Positions 14,767 to 22,246 of a DNA stretch of 22,287 nt are shown in pieces. The stretch's first letter is position 1, and the number at the start of each line of letters is the position of its first letter. Origin of the DNA: an uncultured Oscillospiraceae bacterium. GTDB lineage: Bacteria > Bacillota > Clostridia > Oscillospirales > Oscillospiraceae. The stretch covers positions 1 through 22,287 of the forward strand of contig CAAEKQ010000185.1 in NCBI GenBank assembly GCA_900756575.1. The letters are read 5' to 3'. The notes beneath the pieces were generated by a model that did not search any database, was not told the origin of the DNA, and was given only the letters and a program-made list of their open reading frames with translations. A program made the translations under genes and the position numbers.

Positions 14767-15507
14767 ATGGAACTGAATATTTGCCATCTCTATCCCGATA
14801 TTCTGAACCTTTACGGCGATCGGGGCAATGTCACGTGCCTTAAAAAGCGCCTGGAATGGCGGGGCATTGACTGCAATGTAGAGGGCGTGTCCATTGGCGA
14901 TAAGCTGGAGGCGTCCAAATATGACCTGTTTTTCATCGGCGGCGGCCAGGACTTTGAGCAGGGCGTGCTGCTCCAGGATCTCTCCGGCGAAAAAACCGCA
15001 GAGATCAAGGCTGCTATCGAGGATGAAAAGGTATTTCTGGCCATTTGCGGCGGCTATCAGATTCTGGGCAGCTACTACAAAACCTGGGACGGGCAGCAGT
15101 GTGACTTCCTGGGCGCGCTGGATCTCTACACCGTGGGCCAGAAGGATCGAATGATCGGAAATTACATGTACGAGTGCGACGACCTGGGCGGTCGGACCGT
15201 GGTGGGCTTTGAAAACCATTCCGGCCAGACGTTCCTGGGGGATGGGGTGAAGCCCATCGGCAAGGTACTTTCGGGCTATGGCAACAACGGCAAGGATGGC
15301 TATGAGGGCGCGCGGTATAAGAATGTCTACGCCACCTATAGCCACGGCTGCCTTTTGCCAAAAAACCCGGCCATTGCGGATATGCTGATCCGTTGGGCCC
15401 TGGAGCGGAAATACCCCGGCTTCCAGCTGGAGCCTCTGGCGGATACGCTGGAAAACCGCGCACACACCTATATGGAGGAACGACTGCGTGCAGCACAGAA
15501 TCGTTAA
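14767..15507 (+). CDS. gatD: Lipid II isoglutaminyl synthase, glutaminase subunit GatD
   Basis: This 246-residue class I glutamine amidotransferase-like protein releases ammonia from glutamine and feeds it to MurT. The nucleophile is Cys94 in LAICGGYQ and the catalytic His is His193 in TYSHGCLLPKNP, as in characterised GatD. The N-terminal Rossmann-like part starts LNICHLYPDILNLYGDRGN. The ATG at 14767 follows GGGAGG (inside the end of murT) by seven bases. The last 20 bases overlap the start of the next gene, so murT, gatD and the following genes form an operon. Confidence 0.95.
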   Translation: MELNICHLYPDILNLYGDRGNVTCLKKRLEWRGIDCNVEGVSIGDKLEASKYDLFFIGGGQDFEQGVLLQDLSGEKTAEIKAAIEDEKVFLAICGGYQILGSYYKTWDGQQCDFLGALDLYTVGQKDRMIGNYMYECDDLGGRTVVGFENHSGQTFLGDGVKPIGKVLSGYGNNGKDGYEGARYKNVYATYSHGCLLPKNPAIADMLIRWALERKYPGFQLEPLADTLENRAHTYMEERLRAAQNR

Positions 15508-16522
15508 AGACGGTCCGTTGCTCGATGAGCTGGGCATTCTCCGGGAGCCTGGCTGGGCAACGGAACTGAAGCTACAGTACCATCGGAAGGATGTAAAAGC
15601 CCCTGCGATTCGCCGGAAGGAATGGGATTATTATCTCATTACCAACGGCAAATTTGGACTGGCCCTGACCATTGCCGACAACGGCTATATGGGGCTGGTC
15701 AGCGTCAGCCTGCTGGATTTCAAGGAGCACTGGGAGCAGACTACCTCGCCTATGGTAATCATGCCCATGGGCAAAATGAAGCTGCCGGAAACCAGCGCCG
15801 CCGGGGACATTTATGCAGGTGGGAAAGGCTATCAGCTGCTGTTTGAAAACCACGGGGACACCCGGCGGCTGACGTTCCATATGGATCGTTTCCGGGACGG
15901 CAATCCCATCGACGGCAGCGTCACCCTGACGGAGCCGCCGGAGGATTCCATGGTCATTGCCACGCCCTTTGCCGGGCATCCCAAGGCGTTTTACTACAAT
16001 CAGAAGATCGTTGGTATGCGGGCTTCCGGCGAAGTGACGTTCCGGGATCGGGTGTATCGCTTTGATCCTGCGGACAGCTTTGCCATCTTGGACTGGGGCC
16101 GGGGCGTATGGACCTACGACAACACCTGGTATTGGTCCGGTGCGGCAGGAGAAGTAGACGGCAAGGTCTTTGGCTTCAACCTGGGCTACGGCTTTGGCGA
16201 TACCAGCGCGGCCACGGAAAATATGCTGTTTTATGACGGAAACGCCTATAAGCTGGATCAGGTGACGTTCCAGATCCCCCAGAAGGGCAATGGAGACGAC
16301 GATTTTATGAGCCCGTGGCGGTTTACCTCCAACGACGGGCGGTTTGAGGCGCTGTTTGAGCCGGTGCTGGATCGCAGCGCACTGACAAAGGTGGGGCCGC
16401 TGTGCTCTGACCAGCACCAGGTTTTTGGCACCTTCACCGGCAGCGCGGTTCTGGATGATGGCAAGCGCATTCATCTGGACCGGTTCTTCGGATTTGCCGA
16501 AAAAGTACGAAATAAGTGGTGA
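15488..16522 (+). CDS. DUF2804 domain-containing protein
   Basis: This 344-residue protein looks like the DUF2804 family, full length by eye; the function is unknown. No signal peptide or membrane helix is seen. It is rich in beta strands and aromatic residues, with motifs such as DWGRGVWTYDNTWYWSG and FGFNLGYGFGDTSAATENM, suggestive of a lipocalin- or AttH-like beta-barrel fold (inference). The GTG start at 15488 lies nine bases after GGAGG and inside the end of gatD, giving a 20-base overlap. The next gene starts four bases after its stop. The tight coupling to gatD and to a YkuD-like protein hints at a role linked to the cell envelope, but that is only context. Confidence 0.8.
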   Translation: MQHRIVKDGPLLDELGILREPGWATELKLQYHRKDVKAPAIRRKEWDYYLITNGKFGLALTIADNGYMGLVSVSLLDFKEHWEQTTSPMVIMPMGKMKLPETSAAGDIYAGGKGYQLLFENHGDTRRLTFHMDRFRDGNPIDGSVTLTEPPEDSMVIATPFAGHPKAFYYNQKIVGMRASGEVTFRDRVYRFDPADSFAILDWGRGVWTYDNTWYWSGAAGEVDGKVFGFNLGYGFGDTSAATENMLFYDGNAYKLDQVTFQIPQKGNGDDDFMSPWRFTSNDGRFEALFEPVLDRSALTKVGPLCSDQHQVFGTFTGSAVLDDGKRIHLDRFFGFAEKVRNKW

Positions 16523-16526
16523 AGCT

Positions 16527-17729
16527 ATGAAAAAAGTATTTGCGTGGATGATTCGGATTGTCTGCTTTGCAGTGATCGGACTGGCGATTTTTACCGTGGT
16601 GCGCAGCTTTCTGCACCGGAATGACGACCATTCCCGGGAGGCGCTGCTGGGTACCACAGCTGTAACCTCCGTGGACGAAGCGGCCTATCAGAGTGCCGAG
16701 GAAGAGCTGATTGCAGCGGCAGAGGCCCAGAGCGTTGAGGAAGATCCTACGGCGGTGCTCTATGACAACGGCGATATCACCGTCTATCATCCCTATACCA
16801 CCGTGACTGCGGCCTTTGGTGATATTGTCAACAGTGTGGTGGCGGATCTTGTCTGGTATGTGGACGGCGTAGAGGTCAGCCGCAATGAACAGCAGCTGCT
16901 GGTAGAGGGCTCCACTGTGAGCTATGATGTGGCGGTGGATCCCACACAGGCAGGGGCTGACACCACCGAGGTGCAGCTGGAGGTAAAGCTGTCGGATGGC
17001 GAGTCGTTCACGACATCCACCATGGTGGCAGTGGAGCGGGCAACCCAGAACGAGACGGCGACCATGATCAAAACCGAGGAGATTCCCGTCACCGCAACCT
17101 GCAATGCCAAAGTGTACGGCGAATCCTCCATGGATTCGCAGGTTGGAACCCTGCCCGAGGGGGAATCCGGCCTGCTGCTGGAATATAAGAGCGACAGCGC
17201 CGGTACCACGTCCATAAAAATTCAGCTGGAGGACGGCAGCAATGGCTGGGTTTCCGGCAAGGATGTGGAGATTTCTCAGGACGACTGCACCACCGCCGAT
17301 GACTATGACGACGATAGAAAGGTGGACTTCGTCAACTCCATGGGCTATGACAGCACTACGGCGTATCTGGTGTGGGTCAATCTCTATACCCAGCGGGTGA
17401 ACGTATTCCAGGGCTATCAGGGCAACTGGGCGCTGGTGAACACCTTTGAGTGCGCCACCGGTAAGAACTCCTCGCCCACCACCACCGGCGTTTATACCTA
17501 TTCCGCACTTCAGGACAAGTGGGATCTGGGGGATACCTATGTGAAGCCGGTAATGATTTATAACGGCGGCGAGGCCATTACCAGCCGGCCCTATGACGCG
17601 CAGACCAACTACATCACCGATACCACCATGGGCAAGCCTGCCTCCGGTGGCAGCGTTCGGATGCGGGAGGACGACATCCAGTGGATGGCTGAGAATATCC
17701 CTGTGGGCACGCTGGTTGTAGTCTATTAA
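16527..17729 (+). CDS. Membrane-anchored SH3/YkuD L,D-transpeptidase homologue lacking catalytic Cys and His
   Basis: The 400-residue protein has one N-terminal membrane helix (about 3-27), an extracellular Ser/Thr/Glu-rich segment, an SH3-like module (about 186-250) and a C-terminal YkuD domain (about 278-400). L,D-transpeptidases form 3-3 peptidoglycan cross-links using a Cys in SHGC(I/V)R and a preceding His in an I-H-S motif. Here the same places read SGGSVRM (Ser376 for Cys, Gly374 for His) and AITSRPYD (Thr352 for His), while the flanking PTTTGVYT, MGKP and IPVGT segments are kept. The domain is therefore probably catalytically inactive, or uses a different chemistry. The start ATG at 16527 is four bases after the DUF2804 stop, with only a weak ribosome site, pointing to translational coupling. 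Confidence 0.88.
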   Translation: MKKVFAWMIRIVCFAVIGLAIFTVVRSFLHRNDDHSREALLGTTAVTSVDEAAYQSAEEELIAAAEAQSVEEDPTAVLYDNGDITVYHPYTTVTAAFGDIVNSVVADLVWYVDGVEVSRNEQQLLVEGSTVSYDVAVDPTQAGADTTEVQLEVKLSDGESFTTSTMVAVERATQNETATMIKTEEIPVTATCNAKVYGESSMDSQVGTLPEGESGLLLEYKSDSAGTTSIKIQLEDGSNGWVSGKDVEISQDDCTTADDYDDDRKVDFVNSMGYDSTTAYLVWVNLYTQRVNVFQGYQGNWALVNTFECATGKNSSPTTTGVYTYSALQDKWDLGDTYVKPVMIYNGGEAITSRPYDAQTNYITDTTMGKPASGGSVRMREDDIQWMAENIPVGTLVVVY

Positions 17730-17733
17730 TGGA

Positions 17734-17777
17734 AGAAAAAGCTCCTCTGTATGACGGTTATACAGAGGAGCTTTTGT
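17734..17777. terminator. Bidirectional terminator between convergent genes
   Basis: AAAAAGCTCCTCTGTAT pairs with ATACAGAGGAGCTTTT around a short loop, giving T-runs on both strands. It ends the murT operon on the plus strand and the DUF2500 gene on the minus strand. Confidence 0.93.
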
Positions 17778-17788
17778 ATTTGGTTGTT

Positions 17789-18190
17789 TTAATTCCGGAC
17801 GAAAGAGAGATACCGCGTTCCCTGAAATGTCAGTTTTCCGGTGTCACCCTCGGCCAGCAAGCCGTATTCCTTGCCGCTGACGGAGAACTCCATCCGGTCG
17901 CCGCTTTCTACCTCGAAGGTGACATAATACCAGGTGGAGCTGTTGGTGGAATAGCCATGGGCCCCAGTGACGTCGCCGCCGTTGGCAAAGCTGTGGTGGG
18001 AGATCTCCGTGCGCCGGGACACGACCCGGGCGGAGACAGAAAGCTGGGGCGAATGGTTATTTTGAGTCCAGGTGGCGATGCCACGGATGGCTACAGCTGC
18101 GAAAACGCCTAAAATGCAGAGAAATACAATGGGAAACAGCGCACTCATAAGATCAAACCCTGTATCAAAGCCCCAAGTATCAAAGCCCAT
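17789..18190 (-). CDS. DUF2500 domain-containing membrane protein
   Basis: This 133-residue protein has a single N-terminal membrane helix (about 16-37) followed by a beta-rich domain (LSVSARVVSRRTEISHH...WYYVTFEVESGDRMEFSVSGKEYGLLAEGDTGKLTFQGTRYLSFVR). This matches the DUF2500 family in layout; the function is unknown. The start is the ATG at 18190 with AAGGAGG five bases upstream. The frame extends 16 codons further but that part contains the ribosome binding site. It is convergent with the YkuD-like gene and appears monocistronic. Confidence 0.82.
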   Translation of the reverse strand: MGFDTWGFDTGFDLMSALFPIVFLCILGVFAAVAIRGIATWTQNNHSPQLSVSARVVSRRTEISHHSFANGGDVTGAHGYSTNSSTWYYVTFEVESGDRMEFSVSGKEYGLLAEGDTGKLTFQGTRYLSFVRN

Positions 18191-18289
18191 GGGTTCCTCC
18201 TTTTTGACGGGAAATCCCGATTTTCTACAGCATAGCATGGGGCGAAGGGAATGTCAACGAGAATGCGGGCTGCCCACAGAATTTAGAAC

Positions 18290-18369
18290 TGACCAATATA
18301 GCGGTCCAAAACAATAGAATCAATCGCATAAAATATAAATAATTGCTACCAATACTGGTCAAAAACCAG
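18290..18369 (+). promoter_or_regulatory. Operator-like repeats upstream of small XRE gene
   Basis: TGACCA at 18290-18295 and TGGTCA at 18356-18361 are inverted half-sites, and CTGGT-CAAAA-ACCAG (18355-18369) is a perfect short palindrome just before the ribosome binding site. The AT-rich centre (near 18328-18342) could hold a -10 box. Placement suggests autoregulation by the XRE protein. Confidence 0.35.
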
Positions 18370-18379
18370 AGGTGAGGAA

Positions 18380-18625
18380 ATGGAACAAAAACTACGCCGG
18401 GACCGATGCATGGGAGACAACCTCCGGCGGCTGCGCAATCAGGCGGGGCTGTCTCAGGAAAAACTCTGTGCGGAGCTCCAGCGCCGGGGCTGCGACATTG
18501 GGCGCACCACCTATGCCAAATATGAATCCGGGGAGCTGAATATCCGGGTCAGCGTTTTGATGGAGCTTCGGAGTATTTATGGCTGTGCCTATGATGATTT
18601 CTTTGAGGGACTGGAACAAAAATAG
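18380..18625 (+). CDS. Small XRE-family regulator
   Basis: This 81-residue protein is almost entirely one Cro/CI-type helix-turn-helix domain (about 11-75: LRRLRNQAGLSQEKLCAELQRRGCDIGRTTYAKYESGELNIRVSVLMELRSIYGCAYDDFF). It has no effector or dimerisation extension, so it likely acts as a dimer on a short palindrome. The ATG follows GAGGTGAGGAA. Its stop codon is inside the following terminator. The targets are unknown; no phage gene or partner toxin lies next to it. Confidence 0.88.
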   Translation: MEQKLRRDRCMGDNLRRLRNQAGLSQEKLCAELQRRGCDIGRTTYAKYESGELNIRVSVLMELRSIYGCAYDDFFEGLEQK

Positions 18626-18664
18626 CTGCGTACACGTGGGTTTGAAGTGTACGCAGCTATTTCT
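18621..18664. terminator. Bidirectional terminator between xre and rluA-family gene
   Basis: ATAGCTGCGTACAC pairs perfectly with GTGTACGCAGCTAT around a loop of about 11 bases, with TTCTTT on one strand and TTTTTG on the other. It overlaps the xre stop codon. Confidence 0.93.
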
Positions 18665-19552
18665 TTACCGTTCTTTGAACCAGTCGGCCCCGTACCATTC
18701 CGGCCGGGTGGTGACGGTCATTTCCTGCCCGGTCAAGGGATGCGGGAACGTCATCTCCACACAGGTCAGGCATTGGGCAGTAAGTCCCAGAGAATCGGAA
18801 TAGAGGCTGGATTCCTCGGTGCTATAAACGGGATCTCCCAGCAGCGGCGCGCCGGAAGCCATGGCGTGCAGGCGAATCTGGTGGGTGCGTCCGGTGAGGG
18901 GGTGGAACGCATAGAGGTTCCAATGGGGCGTTTCCAGCAGCAGCTCATAAGCGGTGCGGGCTGGCTGGCCGTCCTCCCGAATGGTGCGCCATAGGGAGGA
19001 TTCGCTGAGCCGGTCAATGGGCAGGTCAATCACGCCGTTTTTCTCCGGCAGCGCGCCGTAGGTAGGAGCGATGTAGGTCTTGTGAATCCGGGCTTTTTCC
19101 ATGGATTCCGTCAAAATGCTCTTTACATAGCCGTTTTTTGCAAAAATCGTCACGCCGGTGGTGTCACGATCCAGCCGATTCACCGGGTGCACTGTGCCGC
19201 CGCCGAGATAGGCCAGCAGACGATTCGCCAATGTACCGGTATTTCGGGTGGCGGAAGGATGAATGATGATACCGGCGGGCTTGTGAAGGGCGATGATGGC
19301 CTCATCTTCATAGAGAATGTTCAACGGCCCCGGCTCCGGGGGGAAATCCGCGTGTTCCTCCGGCAGCGGCAGGGTGATCTTGTCGCCGGGAGCGATGATA
19401 TGGTTGGTATAGACCGGCGTGCCGTTGACATACATCAGTGTCTGGTGCTTCAGACGCTTAATCAGGCCTGTGGACAGGTGCAGCCGATAGCGGAGAATCG
19501 AAAACAGCTTTTTGCCGCTGTCCTCGGCGGTGGCGGTGTAGTGCAGGGTCAA
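18665..19552 (-). CDS. RluA-family pseudouridine synthase
   Basis: This 295-residue enzyme isomerises uridine to pseudouridine in rRNA or tRNA. An N-terminal S4-like RNA-binding segment (about 20-62: SILRYRLHLSTGLIKRLKHQTLMYVNG) precedes the synthase core. The core has catalytic Asp128 in VNRLDRDTTG, and HKPAGIIIHPS and GRTHQIRLHAMASGAPLLGDPVY as family motifs. The position modified cannot be assigned. The start is taken as the TTG at 19552, seven bases after GGGAGGG; the frame continues upstream for 20 codons but includes that site. Confidence 0.92.
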   Translation of the reverse strand: MTLHYTATAEDSGKKLFSILRYRLHLSTGLIKRLKHQTLMYVNGTPVYTNHIIAPGDKITLPLPEEHADFPPEPGPLNILYEDEAIIALHKPAGIIIHPSATRNTGTLANRLLAYLGGGTVHPVNRLDRDTTGVTIFAKNGYVKSILTESMEKARIHKTYIAPTYGALPEKNGVIDLPIDRLSESSLWRTIREDGQPARTAYELLLETPHWNLYAFHPLTGRTHQIRLHAMASGAPLLGDPVYSTEESSLYSDSLGLTAQCLTCVEMTFPHPLTGQEMTVTTRPEWYGADWFKER

Positions 19553-19654
19553 TGAACGTCCCTCCCTGGGTGTTGGTGGCATCATTATACCGAAATGCGG
19601 GTGGAATGTCAAAAATCCCAGAACGGAATAGAATGCACAGGGAGGGATGGCGAT

Positions 19655-20509
19655 ATGAAGAAAAAGCTGGAGGCCTGGGTGATCGGCGGCGATGGGCGCT
19701 ATGCCTGGGCGGCACGGCAGCTAAGAAGGGACGGTATGCCAGTGAAATGCTGGGGCGTACCGGGCATGGAAAATCAGGCAGAGAGTTTGGAAGCGGCATT
19801 GGAGGACGCGGATATTGTCCTGCTGCCCATGAAACCGTTCCGGGATGAAAGTCTCATCGTATGCGGTGAGGAAATCCATGCGTCGGTATTGCCGGATTTA
19901 TTGGCGAAGGATGCGGTGTTGGTGGCGGGAAGCTTCCCGGTGGAGGTGGAATCCTGGCTGCAAACCAGCGGGGTTCGCTGCGTGAGCTTTTTGGAGCTGG
20001 AAGGATATCTATTAAGCAATGCGGAGATCACGGCGGAGGGCGGGGTCTATCTGCTGCTTCACCATCTGCGGCGGACACTGTCCGGTGCAAAGGTACTGGT
20101 GATCGGCTATGGACGAATCGGGCGATTTATAGCGGGAAAGCTGCGATTTTTGGGGGCGGATGTCACCGTAAGCGCCCGAAGAAGGGAGCAACTGGCGGAG
20201 CTGAACATCCGCGGCTACCGTGCCCAGAGAACGGGAATCTATGAAGATGGCCTTGGGGGCTATGACGCAGTGGTGAATACCGTGCCGGGAATCATCATGA
20301 CGGCGGAGCAGGGGAAATCCCTCAAGGAAGACTGCGTTGTGTTGGAGCTTGCCTCTCTGCCCGGCGGATTTCCGGAAGAAATGAAGAAAAGGAGCAGCAT
20401 TATCATGGGCCAGGCGCTTCCAGGAAAAACAGCGCCGGAAACCGCGGGAAAAAATCTGGCGGAGGCGGTCTGGTCGTGCCTGGAGGGAGAGGGGAGAACA
20501 CTGGAATGA
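19655..20509 (+). CDS. spoVFA: Dipicolinate synthase subunit A
   Basis: The 284-residue SpoVFA/DpaA subunit works in the mother cell during sporulation with SpoVFB to make dipicolinic acid from dihydrodipicolinate, the calcium chelator of the spore core. An N-terminal dipicolinate synthase domain (about 5-125) contains VIGGDGRYAWAARQL. A Rossmann NAD(P)-binding domain follows with VLVIGYGRIGRFIAGKL (147-163). The ATG at 19655 follows GGGAGGGATGG. The stop overlaps the next ATG (ATGA), so both subunits are co-translated. A sigma-K type promoter is expected, but none was convincing in the 100 bases upstream. Confidence 0.94.
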   Translation: MKKKLEAWVIGGDGRYAWAARQLRRDGMPVKCWGVPGMENQAESLEAALEDADIVLLPMKPFRDESLIVCGEEIHASVLPDLLAKDAVLVAGSFPVEVESWLQTSGVRCVSFLELEGYLLSNAEITAEGGVYLLLHHLRRTLSGAKVLVIGYGRIGRFIAGKLRFLGADVTVSARRREQLAELNIRGYRAQRTGIYEDGLGGYDAVVNTVPGIIMTAEQGKSLKEDCVVLELASLPGGFPEEMKKRSSIIMGQALPGKTAPETAGKNLAEAVWSCLEGEGRTLE

Positions 20510-21075
20510 AAATTGGATTTGCCATGTGCGGCTCGTTTTGCACCTTTGCACCGGTGTTCACGGAGCTGGAGCGATTGACAAAGGAATTTGACGATGTGGT
20601 GCCAATTTTATCGGAGGTCAGCGCCAGTGTAGATAGCCGATTTGGTACCGCGAAGGAGCATCGGGAGAAAATCGCGGCTCTGTGCGGCAGAAAACCGCTG
20701 CTGACCATCGCAGAGGCGGAACCCATCGGCCCGAAAGCGCTGCTGGATCTTCTGATTATTGCACCGTGTACCGGTAATACCCTGGGTAAAATGGCTTGCG
20801 GGATCACGGATTCGGTTGTGACCATGGCGGCAAAGGCACAGCTGCGAAATCATCGTCCGGTGCTCATTGCGGTATCCACCAATGACGGACTGGGGGCCAG
20901 CGGAAAGAATATTCTGGAACTGATGGGACGGCGGAATCTCTACTTTGTCCCCTTCGGTCAGGATGATCCCATGGGAAAGCCACAATCCCTGAAAGCGGAT
21001 ATGTCCAGAATCACCGAAGCGGCAAAGGCGGCGTTGGAAGGTCGGCAGCTGCAGCCGGTGCTGCTGGGGCGATAG
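20506..21075 (+). CDS. spoVFB: Dipicolinate synthase subunit B (flavoprotein)
   Basis: This 189-residue subunit has the flavoprotein fold of the UbiX/Dfp type (KIGFAMCGSFCTFAPVF at the N-terminus, LIIAPCTGNTLGKMACGITD at 83-102, STNDGLGASGKNI). It is the second subunit of dipicolinate synthase. The start overlaps the spoVFA stop by four bases, and GGAGAGGGG inside spoVFA provides the ribosome site. A terminator follows at once, so the operon is just these two genes. Presence of the pair is good evidence that the organism forms endospores. Confidence 0.94.
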   Translation: MKIGFAMCGSFCTFAPVFTELERLTKEFDDVVPILSEVSASVDSRFGTAKEHREKIAALCGRKPLLTIAEAEPIGPKALLDLLIIAPCTGNTLGKMACGITDSVVTMAAKAQLRNHRPVLIAVSTNDGLGASGKNILELMGRRNLYFVPFGQDDPMGKPQSLKADMSRITEAAKAALEGRQLQPVLLGR

Positions 21076-21077
21076 AA

Positions 21078-21112
21078 AAAGGAGCACAGAATATCTGTGC
21101 TCCAAATTTTTG
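21078..21112. terminator. Bidirectional terminator between spoVFB and metA
   Basis: GGAGCACAGA pairs with TCTGTGCTCC around ATA, with AAATTTTTG on the plus side and CTTTTT on the minus side. Confidence 0.92.
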
Positions 21113-21117
21113 TGAAA

Positions 21118-22032
21118 CTAGAGATCCCGAAGATCGTAGGGCGTGGCCTGATAGACGTAGTAGTCCAGCCAGTTGGTGTAGAACAGCTGACCAGCAGAGC
21201 GCCAATTCACAATGGGTGTCTGGGTGGGGTCGTCGCCCGGATAATAATGCTCGGGGACGGCAATATCCAGACCCTTCTTCTTATCCCGCCAATACTCGGT
21301 GCTCAGTGTGTCGGCATCGTACTCCAAATGACCGCAGACGAAAATCTGACGCTTATCGGGCGTGGCACAGGCGAATACACCGGCCTCGGGAGAGGTAGCC
21401 AGCAGCTCCAGCTCCTCACAATCCCGAACGTCCGCCTCATAGACCTCGGTATTCCGGGAGTGGGGGGCATAGAACACATCGTCAAAGCCCCGGAACAAGG
21501 GCTGGGTGCTATCTAGTACATGATGTGGGAACACACCGAAGATCTTATGGGGCGTATTATGCTTTTGAATATGGTAATGATAATAGAGCCCTGCATAAGC
21601 GCCCCAGCAGATATGAAGGGTAGAGTAGACGTGGGTTTTGCTCCACTCCATAATCTCCACCAATTCCGGCCAATACTCTACCTCCTCGAAATCGTAGTTC
21701 TCCACAGGAGCGCCGGTAATAATAAGACCGTCATAACGCTTATCTTTAATCTGGTCAAAGGTTGTATAGAAGGAGTCCAAGTATTCCGGAGACGTGTGGC
21801 GGGAACTATAAGAACTGGTATAGAGAAGATCCACATCTACCTGGATCGGGGAGTTGGAGAGTTTTCGCATCAGCTGAATCTCTGTTACGATCTTTGTCGG
21901 CATGAGGTTGAGGATTAGAACACGGAGAGGACGGATATCCTGATGTAAGGCACGATACTCCGTCATAACAAATATATTCTCACTTTCCAGTACCGCGCGA
22001 GCGGGAAGAGAGTCTGCGATTTTAATGGGCAT
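21118..22032 (-). CDS. metA: Homoserine O-acyltransferase MetA, probably O-acetyltransferase
   Basis: This 304-residue enzyme acylates L-homoserine, the first committed step of methionine synthesis. From the ATG at 22032 the active residues fall at the family's standard numbers: Cys142 in HICWGAYAG, His235 and Glu237 in CGHLEYD. Residue 111 is Glu (GAPVE), which in characterised members goes with acetyl-CoA, while Gly gives succinyl-CoA; acetyltransferase (MetAA) is therefore favoured. The ATG two codons upstream (22038) sits too close to AAAGGA, and the numbering also argues for 22032. It is monocistronic, with its own promoter. Confidence 0.95.
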   Translation of the reverse strand: MPIKIADSLPARAVLESENIFVMTEYRALHQDIRPLRVLILNLMPTKIVTEIQLMRKLSNSPIQVDVDLLYTSSYSSRHTSPEYLDSFYTTFDQIKDKRYDGLIITGAPVENYDFEEVEYWPELVEIMEWSKTHVYSTLHICWGAYAGLYYHYHIQKHNTPHKIFGVFPHHVLDSTQPLFRGFDDVFYAPHSRNTEVYEADVRDCEELELLATSPEAGVFACATPDKRQIFVCGHLEYDADTLSTEYWRDKKKGLDIAVPEHYYPGDDPTQTPIVNWRSAGQLFYTNWLDYYVYQATPYDLRDL

Positions 22033-22062
22033 AACCATCGATCCTTTCGATCATCTTAGGGT

Positions 22063-22091
22063 ATCTTATCATATTGTGTCAGAAATCTCAA
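22063..22091 (-). promoter_or_regulatory. Promoter of metA
   Basis: On the minus strand TTGAGA, 17 bases, then TAAGAT. The 5' leader would be only about 25 bases, too short for a SAM riboswitch or T-box. Confidence 0.7.
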
Positions 22092-22110
22092 TGAAAAGTT
22101 GAAAAAGGTG

Positions 22111-22139
22111 TTGACATTCGAGTGAAGTTCTGGTAAAAT
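22111..22139 (+). promoter_or_regulatory. Strong sigma-A promoter, first of tandem pair
   Basis: TTGACA, 17 bases, then TAAAAT, pointing to the right edge and divergent from metA. Confidence 0.85.
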
Positions 22140-22217
22140 ACCGATGCACTTGAGAAATCAGGTGTGTAACACAAGAAAGAACCCGTTGAGAGACACATTG
22201 AATTGTGAAAAAACTTC

Positions 22218-22246
22218 TTGACAAAGTGGTTTGAATGTGTTAAGAT
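22218..22246 (+). promoter_or_regulatory. Strong sigma-A promoter, second of tandem pair
   Basis: A perfect TTGACA, 17 bases, then TAAGAT, 107 bases downstream of the first and preceded by an A-rich tract like an UP element. The gene it drives lies outside the window. Tandem consensus promoters are typical of rRNA operons in Firmicutes, but other strongly expressed genes are possible. Confidence 0.85.

Noticed and set aside
22033..22110. SAM riboswitch or T-box upstream of metA
   Set aside because: A good promoter leaves a leader of about 25 bases, too short for either element.
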